NCBI GenBank assembly: GCA_000432775.1
Contig: HF990337.1
Location: 1-44,454, forward strand
Length of the DNA stretch: 44,454 bases
DNA from: Alistipes sp. CAG:831
GTDB lineage: Bacteria; Bacteroidota; Bacteroidia; Bacteroidales; UBA932
Reading direction: 5' to 3'
Position numbers and translations under genes: made by a program. The notes beneath the pieces were generated by a model. The model made no database searches. It was given only the letters and a program-made list of their open reading frames with translations, and had not been told where the DNA came from. Shown in pieces: positions 26,087 to 34,808 of this stretch (position 1 is its first letter; the number at the start of each line of letters is the position of its first letter).

Positions 26087-27383
26087 AGAATCCCTCAACC
26101 CCAATTTCGACATATTTGACCGCGACCACCTGTGGCACCCCTACACCTCCACCATCAATCCCCTGCCCACCTACAAGGTCCGCAGCGCGCACGGCTGCCG
26201 GATAACCCTCGAGGACGGTACGGAGCTGATCGAGGGCATGTCCTCCTGGTGGTGCGCCGTACACGGGTACAATCACCCCGTGCTCAACGAGGCCATACGC
26301 CGGCAGCTCGACAGCATGGCCCACGTCATGTTCGGAGGACTGACCCATGAGCCGGCCATCGAGCTGGGCAAACTGCTGCTTGGCATTGTCCCGCCGTCGA
26401 TGAGCCATATCTTCTACGCCGACAGCGGATCGGTGGCAGTGGAAGTGGCCATGAAGATGGCCGTACAGTATCAGGTGGCCGCAGGACATCCGGACCGGAC
26501 CAACTTCGTGACCATCCGCACCGGCTACCACGGCGACACATGGAACGCCATGTCGGTATGCGACCCCGTCACAGGGATGCACACCCTCTTCGGTTCTGCC
26601 CTGCCGGTGAGGTATTTCGCCCCGTCACCGCACAGCCGGTTCGACGGCAGCTGGGACCCGCACGACATCGACCCGCTGCGGGAAATCATAGAGAAACACG
26701 GGGACGAGCTGGCCGCCCTGATACTCGAGCCGGTGGTGCAGGGAGCCGGCGGAATGCGCTTCTACCATCCCCGGTACCTGCAGGAGGCGGCCGCCCTCTG
26801 CAGGGAGCACGGCCTGCTGCTGATATTCGACGAGATAGCCACCGGATTCGGACGCACCGGCAAGCTCTTCGCATGGGAGCACGCCTCAGTGGAGCCGGAC
26901 ATCATGTGCGTGGGCAAGGCCATCACCGGAGGTTACATGACCTTCTCGGCCGTACTGGCCAACGGCCTGGTGGCCAATACCATTTCCTCCCACGACCCGA
27001 GAGTGTTCATGCACGGTCCCACTTTCATGGGCAATCCGCTGGCCTGCTCGGTGGCCATCGCATCAATCAGGCTGCTGCTTGAGAGCGGCTGGCAGGAAAA
27101 GGTACGCAGAATAGAGGCCCGGCTGCGTGAGGAGCTGGCTCCGGCCCGGGAGCTGCCGTCTGTGGAGGATGTGCGTATACTCGGGGCCATCGGGGTAATC
27201 GAGATGAAGCGGCCGGTGGACATGGCCTGGATGCAGAAGCGGTTCGTCGAAGAAGGCATCTGGCTCAGACCATTCGGACGCCTGATCTATACCATGCCGC
27301 CTTTCATCATAGAACCGGAGGAACTTACTTTCCTCACATCCAAAATGCTTAAAATAGTGGGAGAAATCCCTGTGGAGGCTTAG
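26076..27383 (+). CDS. bioA: Adenosylmethionine-8-amino-7-oxononanoate aminotransferase
   Basis: This 435-residue class III PLP aminotransferase makes 7,8-diaminopelargonic acid from KAPA, with S-adenosylmethionine as amino donor. The family start DRDHLWHPYTS is present, with GMSSWWCAVHGYNHP, YADSGSVAVEVAMKMAVQY, the PLP-Asp block LLIFDEIATGFGRTG, and Schiff-base lysine K281 in CVGKAITGGYM. The paired Trp of SSWW is typical of BioA rather than other class III enzymes. It overlaps bioB by 11 bases and precedes bioF by four. Confidence 0.96.
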   Translation: MKSEESLNPNFDIFDRDHLWHPYTSTINPLPTYKVRSAHGCRITLEDGTELIEGMSSWWCAVHGYNHPVLNEAIRRQLDSMAHVMFGGLTHEPAIELGKLLLGIVPPSMSHIFYADSGSVAVEVAMKMAVQYQVAAGHPDRTNFVTIRTGYHGDTWNAMSVCDPVTGMHTLFGSALPVRYFAPSPHSRFDGSWDPHDIDPLREIIEKHGDELAALILEPVVQGAGGMRFYHPRYLQEAAALCREHGLLLIFDEIATGFGRTGKLFAWEHASVEPDIMCVGKAITGGYMTFSAVLANGLVANTISSHDPRVFMHGPTFMGNPLACSVAIASIRLLLESGWQEKVRRIEARLREELAPARELPSVEDVRILGAIGVIEMKRPVDMAWMQKRFVEEGIWLRPFGRLIYTMPPFIIEPEELTFLTSKMLKIVGEIPVEA

Positions 27384-27387
27384 CCCT

Positions 27388-28569
27388 ATGGATGTGCGCA
27401 GGCCTATATATGAAAGTTACGCCGGGGAGCTCGAACGGCTGGAGGCTACGGGAAGCCTGAGGGTTCTGCCCCGGGCGGAGCATCATGGCAAATGGATCTG
27501 CCGTGACGGCCGCAGGATGCTCAATCTGTCCTCCAACGACTACCTGGGGCTGGCCAGTGAACGCGGCCTGACGGAGGAATTTGAGGAAATGCTGTCCTCC
27601 TCCGGAGACAGATGGCTGCCCCTGTCCTCCTCTTCGTCCCGCCTGCTTACCGGCAATTTCGACATTTACAATGCCCTGGAGGAAAGGCTGGCCTCAATGT
27701 ACGGCAGGGAAAGCGCACTCGTCCTCAGCAGCGGCTACCACATGAACAGCGGGATACTGCCGGCCCTCTGCGACCGGAACACCCTCATACTGGCTGACAA
27801 ACTGGTACACGCCAGCCTCATCGACGGTATCCGGCTGTGCGAGGGACGGTGCATAAGGTTCCGGCACCAGGACTATGCCCAGGTGGAAAACATTCTGGAA
27901 AAGGAGGCCGCAGCATACGGGCGCATATTCATCGTCACCGAGAGCATATTCAGCATGGACGGGGACCTGGCGCCCCTGCACAGGCTGGTAGAGCTGAAAC
28001 GGAAGTGGCCATCCGTGATGCTGTATGTGGATGAGGCCCATGCTGTGGGAGTACGGGGAGAAAACGGGCTGGGGCTCGCCGAGGAATGCGGATGCATCGG
28101 GGACATCGACCTGCTCTGCGGCACATTCGGCAAGGCTCTGGCATCTGTGGGAGCCTACGTGATCTGCGACCGGGTAATCAGGGAATACCTGGTCAACAGG
28201 ATGCGCACCCTCATCTTTACAACGGCCCTGCCTCCGGTCAATGCGGCATGGAGTCTCTTCATCATGGAGCGGCTGCCGCAGTTCCGGGAGAGAAGGAAGC
28301 ATCTGAGCACCATTTCTTCCATGCTGCGGGAAGCATTTGCCATGCAAGGAATGCAGATGCCTTCCGAAAGCCATATCATACCGATGATAACAGGCTCCAG
28401 CGCAGACACCGTACTGCGGGCCGAAGACCTGCAGCGGAAAGGATTCTACGTCCTTCCCATCCGCCCTCCCACTGTTCCGGAAGGAACTTCGAGACTGCGG
28501 TTCTCGCTGACAGCCGCATTGACAGAAGAAGATACCGGCAGATTGATTGAAAACATCAGAGTGATATGA
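27388..28569 (+). CDS. bioF: 8-amino-7-oxononanoate synthase
   Basis: This 393-residue alpha-oxoamine synthase condenses pimeloyl-ACP (or -CoA) with L-alanine to give KAPA. LNLSSNDYLGLA near the start, the DEAHAVGVRGENGLG block and PLP lysine K249 in CGTFGKALASVG are diagnostic. A neighbour making another alpha-oxoamine (Kbl, SPT) is unlikely given the operon. It overlaps bioG by four bases. Confidence 0.95.
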   Translation: MDVRRPIYESYAGELERLEATGSLRVLPRAEHHGKWICRDGRRMLNLSSNDYLGLASERGLTEEFEEMLSSSGDRWLPLSSSSSRLLTGNFDIYNALEERLASMYGRESALVLSSGYHMNSGILPALCDRNTLILADKLVHASLIDGIRLCEGRCIRFRHQDYAQVENILEKEAAAYGRIFIVTESIFSMDGDLAPLHRLVELKRKWPSVMLYVDEAHAVGVRGENGLGLAEECGCIGDIDLLCGTFGKALASVGAYVICDRVIREYLVNRMRTLIFTTALPPVNAAWSLFIMERLPQFRERRKHLSTISSMLREAFAMQGMQMPSESHIIPMITGSSADTVLRAEDLQRKGFYVLPIRPPTVPEGTSRLRFSLTAALTEEDTGRLIENIRVI

Positions 28570-29267
28570 AACATGTTTTTCTGAGACAATCCGAAGGGGC
28601 TTCGGGTCTGCTGCTGTTCTTCTCGGGATGGGGAGCCGAGCCGTGCATGTTCCGCGAAGGTGCAACAGATGAGTCCGCGGCATACGACATTCTGATGCTG
28701 TGGGACTACCGGGATATGAGCTTCGATGCCCGGATACTGAGCGGATACAAGGAGGTGCGGGTGCTGGCCTGGTCCATGGGCGTATGGGCCGCCGGTCAGG
28801 TACTCTCACAGCCCGGCCTGAATGGCTGTGCAAACGGCATGCGGCTGGCTGTCAACGGGACTCCTTTTCCCATACACGACAGGATGGGAATACCGGAAGC
28901 TGTCTTTGACGGGACGCTGGCCTCACTCTCGGACAGGACATTGGGCAAATTCCGCAGGCGTATGTGCGGCTCGACGCAGGCTCTGGAGCAACTCCTGTCC
29001 TGCGGCCTGACCAGAAGCACGGACGAGCTGCGAGATGAGCTTTCGGCCATACGGGAAGCCGTCCGGCACGGTGCGGACCACGATGCCGATACGTCCAGTC
29101 CTTTCCATGCCGTCATTGGCTCAGGCGACCTGATATTTCCCGCCGCCAACCAGACGGAGGCATGGAAAGGGTTGGACGTACCGGTCTCCCTTCTGAACAT
29201 TCCACACTATGACAGCAGCCTTTTCCGGAAACTGCTATACAAGGAGGACTCATGGACAAACATCTGA
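28566..29267 (+). CDS. bioG: Pimeloyl-ACP methyl ester esterase BioG (DUF452)
   Basis: The protein has 233 residues. BioG hydrolyses pimeloyl-ACP methyl ester to free the omega carboxylate for BioF, replacing BioH of E. coli. FFSGWGAEPCMF near the start is typical. The nucleophile elbow is AWSMGVW with S70; the catalytic His is likely in IPHYDSSLF near the end, and an Asp in SGDLIFP completes the set. It sits between bioF (four-base overlap) and bioC (16-base overlap), the expected place for this step. Confidence 0.92.
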   Translation: MKHVFLRQSEGASGLLLFFSGWGAEPCMFREGATDESAAYDILMLWDYRDMSFDARILSGYKEVRVLAWSMGVWAAGQVLSQPGLNGCANGMRLAVNGTPFPIHDRMGIPEAVFDGTLASLSDRTLGKFRRRMCGSTQALEQLLSCGLTRSTDELRDELSAIREAVRHGADHDADTSSPFHAVIGSGDLIFPAANQTEAWKGLDVPVSLLNIPHYDSSLFRKLLYKEDSWTNI

Positions 29268-30052
29268 TACACCAGAGATTTGCCAAGTCCATAAGGAGCT
29301 ATGCGGAGTATGCGCAGGCCCAGTCGGTCATCGCATCCAAACTGTGCTCCCTGCTGTCATCCGTCCTCGCGGAAGAGCCAGGAAGAGTGCTGGAGGTCGG
29401 ATGCGGCACGGGAACATTCACCCGCCGCTTCCTGCAGAAATTCCATCCGGAAGAATTGGTCCTCAACGACATTTGCCCAGAAGTGGAAGAAACGCTCTCC
29501 GACCTGCTTGTCTCTGCCGACACCGATACGGCATCCGATGGCGGTTTCCTTTCACATACGCCACTTGTCCGTTTCGTCCCAGGAGATGCAGAACTGTGTC
29601 CGCTGCCAGGAGACAGGGACCTGATAGTATCCTGCTCGGTCATGCAGTGGTTCGAAGACCCGGGAGCATTCATCGTCCGCTGCCGGACTCTGCTGCGGGA
29701 CGGAGGCTGCCTTGCCCTTACCACATTTGGCCCTGACAACCTGCAGGAGATAACCTCGGTTACCGGAACCGGACTGAGCTACCTCCCTCTGGAATGGCTC
29801 CACGGCCTGCTGACTGACGCCGGACTGAGGGCAGTTCTCGCCGAGGAGGAACACCTCACCCTGAATTTCCCTTCCCCGTCCGATGTCCTGCGCCACCTCA
29901 AGCATACCGGCGTGACCTGCATCACCCGTACCGCCTGGACCCGCGGCCGGCTGGAGGAATTCTCAGCCATGTACTCCGCCCGTTACGGCTCAACCGACGG
30001 CAGCGTACCCCTCACCTACCACCCCATCTGCCTCATTGCACGGAAAGACTGA
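29252..30052 (+). CDS. bioC: Malonyl-ACP O-methyltransferase
   Basis: This 266-residue SAM-dependent methyltransferase methylates the free carboxyl of malonyl-ACP, so that fatty acid synthesis can build the pimeloyl chain. HLIHQRFAKSIRSYAEYAQAQ near the start is typical of BioC. The SAM loop is VLEVGCGTGTF (46-56), and SCSVMQWFEDP is the post-II motif seen in BioC. It connects biotin synthesis to the FabF/ACP system elsewhere in the window. It overlaps bioG by 16 bases and precedes bioD by 16. Confidence 0.93.
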   Translation: MDKHLIHQRFAKSIRSYAEYAQAQSVIASKLCSLLSSVLAEEPGRVLEVGCGTGTFTRRFLQKFHPEELVLNDICPEVEETLSDLLVSADTDTASDGGFLSHTPLVRFVPGDAELCPLPGDRDLIVSCSVMQWFEDPGAFIVRCRTLLRDGGCLALTTFGPDNLQEITSVTGTGLSYLPLEWLHGLLTDAGLRAVLAEEEHLTLNFPSPSDVLRHLKHTGVTCITRTAWTRGRLEEFSAMYSARYGSTDGSVPLTYHPICLIARKD

Positions 30053-30068
30053 TTTTTAAAGCACCATC

Positions 30069-30749
30069 ATGAAAGACAACGTATATTTCGTAAGCGGCAT
30101 CGACACCAATGTAGGAAAAAGCTATGCCACAGGCTATATCGCCCGCACCTGGAACTCCGAAGGCAGGCGTACCGTCACACAGAAACTGATTCAGACCGGA
30201 AACACGGACATCTCCGAAGACATAGAGCTGCATCGCCGCATCATGGGCTGCGGACTGCTGGAGGAAGACCGCGAGGGGCTGACCATGCCCGAGATATTCT
30301 CCTACCCCTGCTCTCCGCATCTGGCTGCCGAAATAGACGGGAGGGATATCGACTTCGGGAAAATAGAACGGGCAACGGCAGAGCTGAGCAGCCGGTTCGA
30401 TGCCGTACTTCTGGAAGGAGCCGGCGGACTCATGGTGCCCCTGACACGACAGCTGCTGACCATCGACTACATAGCCTCCAAAGGATACCCGCTGATATAC
30501 GTAACATCCGGCAGACTGGGCAGCATCAACCATTTCCTCCTGGGACTGGAAGCCATACGTCATCGTGGCATACGCCTGCACACCGTAGCCTACAACCTCT
30601 ACCCGCACGAGGAGGATGACCGCATCAGCCGCGACACCGAGGGCTATATCCGGGACGTGCTTGCGCGCGACTGGCCGGAGACCGGGTTCGTCACTGTTCC
30701 GGTGCTTACTGCCCTATCTCCTGAAGCAAGCCGGATACATCATATCTGA
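30069..30749 (+). CDS. bioD: Dethiobiotin synthetase
   Basis: The 226-residue ATP-dependent carboxylase closes the ureido ring of dethiobiotin from diaminopelargonic acid and CO2. P-loop GIDTNVGKS (10-18), QKLIQTGN with the catalytic Lys, and LLEGAGGLMVPL are all present. It is the last gene of the biotin operon. Its final 44 bases overlap the 3' end of the convergent lipoprotein gene, so no terminator can sit between them. Confidence 0.95.
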   Translation: MKDNVYFVSGIDTNVGKSYATGYIARTWNSEGRRTVTQKLIQTGNTDISEDIELHRRIMGCGLLEEDREGLTMPEIFSYPCSPHLAAEIDGRDIDFGKIERATAELSSRFDAVLLEGAGGLMVPLTRQLLTIDYIASKGYPLIYVTSGRLGSINHFLLGLEAIRHRGIRLHTVAYNLYPHEEDDRISRDTEGYIRDVLARDWPETGFVTVPVLTALSPEASRIHHI

Positions 30750-31860
30750 TGAGGAGTTCCTGACCGGAGACCAGGACATAAAGGCAACCGCCGGAGATAT
30801 CGAAGTCATAGAATATGCCTCCCTTGGGCAGCGGAATCTCCGCGAGCGGTTCTCCGTCATAGCTGTAGAGGCGGACGTACAGCTCCACTTCCGGTTCCCG
30901 CAGCCAGTGCAGGGCCGATATGAATCCGGGAAACGCCTTGGGCCGGAGCGTCAGACGCTCCCTGTCATTCATGACATCCACATCGGAGACATCGTCTATA
31001 CTCTTGCCGTAGATGCAGACTGTCCTGGCATAATCCCCGTCGATGGAAAATATGCTTAGGCTGTTTCTCGTCCGCTCGGCCTCGACCACAAGCCCACGCT
31101 CAGGATTGTAGGCATAGTCCCCGTTTATGCTGTTGAAACCAGGGACACTGAAAGTCACCATATTGCCGGAGCCCGCCACCATGCCTGACGCCTGGGCTGT
31201 ACTCCGTACCTCCGCCCGGTTGAGCCTTTCCAGCGGTGGTGTCACCTCCGTCTTCCCATCCTGGGAAAGCACGAAACGCTTTATCGTGTTCCTATCCTCT
31301 CCGGCCACCGCAATCAGATATTCGCGGCCGCCTACGGGCAATGCCTCCAGCAGCATAGAGCCGTCCAGTTCCAAATCCCTTGTTGCCACCTCCGAAAGCC
31401 CGTTCCTGAGCGATGCCGTGACATCCCACTCCACCAGAGTTCCGGCATAATCAGTCCAGCATGCTGTCAGATGTCCGTCCCGATGACTGAACTGGGTCAT
31501 ACTCACCCCATTGAAACTCACGATCTCACCGGGGCCGCGTCCCTCCCGCAGGAATTTTCCGAGGACAGTCTTTCCGTCCAGACTGAGGACAGTCACCCGT
31601 CCGGCATTATCATTATTGCTGACAATCAGAAGAGAATCCTTTATCACGAAATCACTCACGCCGAGCACCGGGATATCCAGAGTATCCCCATCCGCCAGTT
31701 CCCACGTCACCGGATACTCGTCCTCCACATACACCACATCGTCGAACGCCAGCGAATTCTCCGGCACCTTCCGCCCGTCACCGCATCCCGTCACCATCAG
31801 CATCATGGCCGCTCCGGCCGCCATCACAAACATAGATTTGCTAAAAGTTCCTGCTTTCAT
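30706..31860 (-). CDS. Six-bladed beta-propeller lipoprotein (BF3164-like)
   Basis: The protein has 384 residues. A lipoprotein signal peptide ends in MLMVTGC (C26). Repeated beta-rich blocks with a GKFLREGRGPGEIVSFNGVS segment are typical of the Bacteroidetes six-bladed propeller/BF3164 lipoproteins. These lie in the outer membrane or periplasm; their ligands are mostly unknown. It has its own promoter (31894-31901) and no operon partner. The 3' end overlaps bioD by 44 bases. Confidence 0.8.
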   Translation of the reverse strand: MKAGTFSKSMFVMAAGAAMMLMVTGCGDGRKVPENSLAFDDVVYVEDEYPVTWELADGDTLDIPVLGVSDFVIKDSLLIVSNNDNAGRVTVLSLDGKTVLGKFLREGRGPGEIVSFNGVSMTQFSHRDGHLTACWTDYAGTLVEWDVTASLRNGLSEVATRDLELDGSMLLEALPVGGREYLIAVAGEDRNTIKRFVLSQDGKTEVTPPLERLNRAEVRSTAQASGMVAGSGNMVTFSVPGFNSINGDYAYNPERGLVVEAERTRNSLSIFSIDGDYARTVCIYGKSIDDVSDVDVMNDRERLTLRPKAFPGFISALHWLREPEVELYVRLYSYDGEPLAEIPLPKGGIFYDFDISGGCLYVLVSGQELLIRYDVSGLLQEIGQ

Positions 31861-31893
31861 TGTAATTATTCAGAATTTAGTTACTACTGTCCT

Positions 31894-31901
31894 CAAAATT
31901 A
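31894..31901 (-). promoter_or_regulatory. -7 promoter element of the propeller lipoprotein
   Basis: The minus strand reads TAATTTTG, an exact TAnnTTTG match, with a TTG (31921-31923) 19 bases upstream as -33. Upstream, 31924-32230 holds no gene or motif I can support. Confidence 0.65.
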
Positions 31902-32230
31902 TGACAATTTTTTGAAAAGGCAATCGTGGAATACGAAGCAACGGTAAGCAGAAGAGCACCCTATAAATGCAAGACTCGTATTTTCAATCAGTTATTATCT
32001 TAACGAGTATCTTTAGTAGGTCTCGGAAGGCACGGCAAGAACATTGGCTTTCCCCAACTATTTGATTACTGAGCGGTTACGAAAATACCCTGCACCCGTA
32101 CTTACCATTGTCACCTAACTGCGAGACGCCAGCCAGCAGCCGCCCCCATCCCGCCACACCCGCTCACTGCCCTACTGCCACTGCCGCCCGAATAACCACC
32201 CGAATAAAGAGAGTCCACACGCACCCATAT

Positions 32231-32310
32231 CCCCTTCGGAGCGAAGCGACTAAGCCTCCCCCTGAGGGGAGGTTTGGAGGGGGTCTGATAAAGACAGCGA
32301 AGCGTCCCGA
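32231..32310. repeat. Intergenic repeat-like segment with hairpin
   Basis: A perfect seven-bp hairpin, CCTCCCC-CTGA-GGGGAGG (32255-32272), is flanked by related GCGAAGCG-containing segments (GGAGCGAAGCGAC at 32237-32249 and GACAGCGAAGCGTC at 32293-32306). The composition resembles intergenic repeats I associate with Bacteroidales genomes. It abuts the tRNA terminator. Copy number cannot be judged from one window. Confidence 0.45.
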
Positions 32311-32351
32311 GCACAAAAAAAGCCGGCTTGCGCCGACTTTTTTTGTGCTCG
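32308..32351 (-). terminator. Terminator of tRNA-Leu, extending into the tRNA acceptor stem
   Basis: A 20-bp stem with one mismatch: 32308-32327 pairs with 32332-32351, mismatch at 32323/32336. On the minus strand the loop is GCAA, a GNRA tetraloop, and the core GC stem is followed by seven U. The outer arm includes the last five acceptor-stem bases and the discriminator of the tRNA. The stem has an A-run and a T-run on each strand, so it may work in both directions. Confidence 0.85.
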
Positions 32352-32431
32352 AGACGGGAATCGAACCCGTACGGACATTGCTGCCCACAGGATTTTAAGT
32401 CCTGCGTGTCTACCTATTCCACCACTCGAGC
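32346..32431 (-). tRNA. tRNA-Leu, anticodon UAA
   Basis: An 86-base class II tRNA. Acceptor strands GCTCGAG (32431-32425) and CTCGAGC (32353-32347) pair fully and the discriminator is A. The anticodon loop is CTTAAAA within GGACTTAAAATCC, so the anticodon is TAA and it reads UUA. A long variable arm and GGGTTCGATTCCC T-arm are present. CCA is not encoded. No integrase lies nearby. Confidence 0.96.
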
Positions 32432-32446
32432 GGGAGTTGAGGACCG

Positions 32447-32454
32447 CAAATGTA
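32447..32454 (-). promoter_or_regulatory. -7 promoter element of tRNA-Leu
   Basis: The minus strand reads TACATTTG, an exact TAnnTTTG match, with TTGAC (from 32476) 19 bases upstream as -33. Transcription would start about ten bases before the tRNA. Confidence 0.65.
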
Positions 32455-32534
32455 CATATTTTTTCCTATCCGTCAAGCATTTATTACGATAAAATAAAAT
32501 CAGGCACAATGCACTGGCGGGCACCTGCCTCAGA

Positions 32535-33644
32535 TTACCCGCGCTTACGGTAGCTGAGGACAGCCCAGCCGATAATGACCACGAAGAAGGCCAGCAACGG
32601 GTAGACGTACGGGAGGATGTCCCGGAACGTACTGCCCTTGAGGTAAATCATCCGGATTATCTCGGCGAAATAGGTAAAGGGGTCGAAAAGGGATATGATC
32701 CGTGCCCACTCCGGCATGCTGCTGATGGGGGTGAAGATGCCGCACATGAGGATGAAGACGATAATAATGAAGAATATCATGAACATCGCCTGCTGCATGG
32801 TGCTGGAGTAGTTGGAAATAATCAGACCCAGGCCGGAGATGCCGAAGATGAAGAGCAGGGACAGACCGTACAGCAGGAGGACGCTGCCCTCGGGACGCAG
32901 GCCGTAGAGCAGCCAGGCGACCATCATACCGACACTCAGCACTATGATGCCGATGACCCAGTACGGAATGAGCTTGCCTACGATGAAGGTAATCTTGGGG
33001 ACGGGGGTGACGTTGATCTGCTCGATGGTGCCGGCCTCTTTCTCTCCTACGATGTTCATCGCCGGCAGGAATCCGGTAATCAGGGCTACCACCAGCATTA
33101 TCAGGGCCGGAATCATCGGCAGCTTGTAGTCCATCGTGGGGTTGAACCAGTAGTAGGAGTCAACGGATATGCCGCCGGGTGCCGTCAGCGTCACGGCGCC
33201 CCGCTCAAGGTTCACTTCCTCGGTAAAGTCCAGCACTATGACATCGAGATAGGACGTTCCGAGGCTGGCCTTGGTTCCGTTGACCGCATTGGCCTCGATC
33301 AGAAGAGAGCTGCTGCCCTCCGAAAGCAGGGACGTCTCGAATCCGTAAGGCACTTCGAGGATGATGTCAGCGTCCCCGAACTCCACCTGCTCCAAGGCAT
33401 CGTCCGAGCGCATGAAGACCCCGGTAATATCGAAATACTCGGTCGAGGCTATCTTCTCGGTCAGCAGCCGGGAGAGGTCCGAGCGGTCGTTGTCCACAAC
33501 GGCCACATTGACGTTCTTGATCTCCATGGTGGTGGCCCAGGGGAAAACGAGCATTACCAGCACGGGCAGAGCTATGACGATGAAGAGGATGAAAGGATCC
33601 CTCGCCATCTGTTTGAATTCCTTTTCTATCAGATACTTTATCAT
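32535..33644 (-). CDS. ABC-2 type transport permease (YbhR-like)
   Basis: The protein has 369 residues: one N-terminal transmembrane helix (about 20-38), a large extracytoplasmic domain, then five helices, the YhhJ/YbhR layout of ABC-2 exporters. The cytoplasmic-loop motif GEKEAGTIEQINVTPV, which contacts the ATPase, is conserved. It is the last gene of the efflux operon and overlaps the preceding permease by four bases. The two permeases probably form a heterodimer. Confidence 0.9.
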   Translation of the reverse strand: MIKYLIEKEFKQMARDPFILFIVIALPVLVMLVFPWATTMEIKNVNVAVVDNDRSDLSRLLTEKIASTEYFDITGVFMRSDDALEQVEFGDADIILEVPYGFETSLLSEGSSSLLIEANAVNGTKASLGTSYLDVIVLDFTEEVNLERGAVTLTAPGGISVDSYYWFNPTMDYKLPMIPALIMLVVALITGFLPAMNIVGEKEAGTIEQINVTPVPKITFIVGKLIPYWVIGIIVLSVGMMVAWLLYGLRPEGSVLLLYGLSLLFIFGISGLGLIISNYSSTMQQAMFMIFFIIIVFILMCGIFTPISSMPEWARIISLFDPFTYFAEIIRMIYLKGSTFRDILPYVYPLLAFFVVIIGWAVLSYRKRG

Positions 33645-34804
33645 AGCCTGTCCTTGAATTTAAACACACTCAGTCCGGTAATCACAGTCAGAAAGCCGCA
33701 CAGAATCAGCACGGCGTCAAGGCAGTAGCGGATTCCGAGGCCCTGGATCATCATCACCTTTATAGAGTCAATATACCATTTGGCCGGTACGCAGTAGGAT
33801 ACCCACTGCAGCACCTTCGGCATGCTCTCGATAGGGAAAAGCATGCCCGAGAGCAGCATCGTAGGCAGCATCAGCACCATTCCCGAAATAAGTATCGCTA
33901 CCTCCTGCTTGGACACCAGGGTAGATATCAGGATACCTATGGACAGTGACACGAGGATGAACAGCAGCGACACCAGCACCACCCACATCAGACTGCCCGA
34001 TATCGGCACCTTGATCAGGAACACCGACAGGCAAAGCACTATCAGCAGGATAAATGCCGAAACAACGAAGTAGGGTATCGCCTTGGCCAGTATCACTGAG
34101 AAAGGTTTCACGGGAGAGACCAGCAGCACCTCCATCGTCCCCCTCTCCTTCTCGCGGACTATGGATACCGATGTCATCATCGCGCACACTAGCATGAGTA
34201 TCATGCCCATCACTCCGGGCACGAAGTTGAAGGCGCTCTTCATCTGCGGGTTGTACATCATGCGGGTGGAAGTGGATATGGTCACGGGAGATACTGAATC
34301 TACGGAAGAACCTCCTGCCGATGACTGATTGAGTGCCGCCTCCTGCGCCAGTTCCTTCTGGAAGGAGGAGACTATGCTGCTGACGTAGAATACAGCCATC
34401 GACCCGATATTGGTATTGGAGCCGTCCACTATGATCTGAAGGCGACCGTCCCCGTCGTGGACCGCACGATGATAAAAATTGTCCTCGAATACCAGGGCTA
34501 TATCAGCCGAGTTGGAGCGGAAAGCATCAAGCACCCCGTCCTCCCCGTCCAGGAAGGCAGTCACCGTGAAATACTCGCTGGCATCTATCTGGCTGATGAG
34601 CCGTGATGTGGCCGCATCCCGCGAAGGGTCATAGACCGCCACCTTGACATCCTTGATCTCCGTGGACAGGGCGAAACCGAACAGGACAATCATCACCACC
34701 GGCATCACGATGAGCACCATCAGTGTCCTCGTATCCCGGAGAATGTGGTTGAATTCCTTGCCCACAAACGACATGAACCGCTTAAAATCCTTCATCTTTC
34801 CCAT
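33641..34804 (-). CDS. ABC-2 type transport permease (YbhS-like)
   Basis: The 387-residue protein has the same topology as the downstream permease, with the coupling motif REKERGTMEVLLVSPV. The frame is open upstream to 34870, but that would run into the ATPase gene; ATG 34804 lies four bases after the ATPase stop and is preceded by a GGAGG. It would form the membrane pore with the second permease. The exported substrate is unknown; relatives export drugs or cations. Confidence 0.88.
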   Translation of the reverse strand: MGKMKDFKRFMSFVGKEFNHILRDTRTLMVLIVMPVVMIVLFGFALSTEIKDVKVAVYDPSRDAATSRLISQIDASEYFTVTAFLDGEDGVLDAFRSNSADIALVFEDNFYHRAVHDGDGRLQIIVDGSNTNIGSMAVFYVSSIVSSFQKELAQEAALNQSSAGGSSVDSVSPVTISTSTRMMYNPQMKSAFNFVPGVMGMILMLVCAMMTSVSIVREKERGTMEVLLVSPVKPFSVILAKAIPYFVVSAFILLIVLCLSVFLIKVPISGSLMWVVLVSLLFILVSLSIGILISTLVSKQEVAILISGMVLMLPTMLLSGMLFPIESMPKVLQWVSYCVPAKWYIDSIKVMMIQGLGIRYCLDAVLILCGFLTVITGLSVFKFKDRL

Positions 34805-34808
34805 ATCA

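Noticed and set aside
32346..32431. tRNA-Leu as an integration site of a mobile element
   Set aside because: No integrase, second tRNA 3'-end copy or foreign gene cluster is present on either side.
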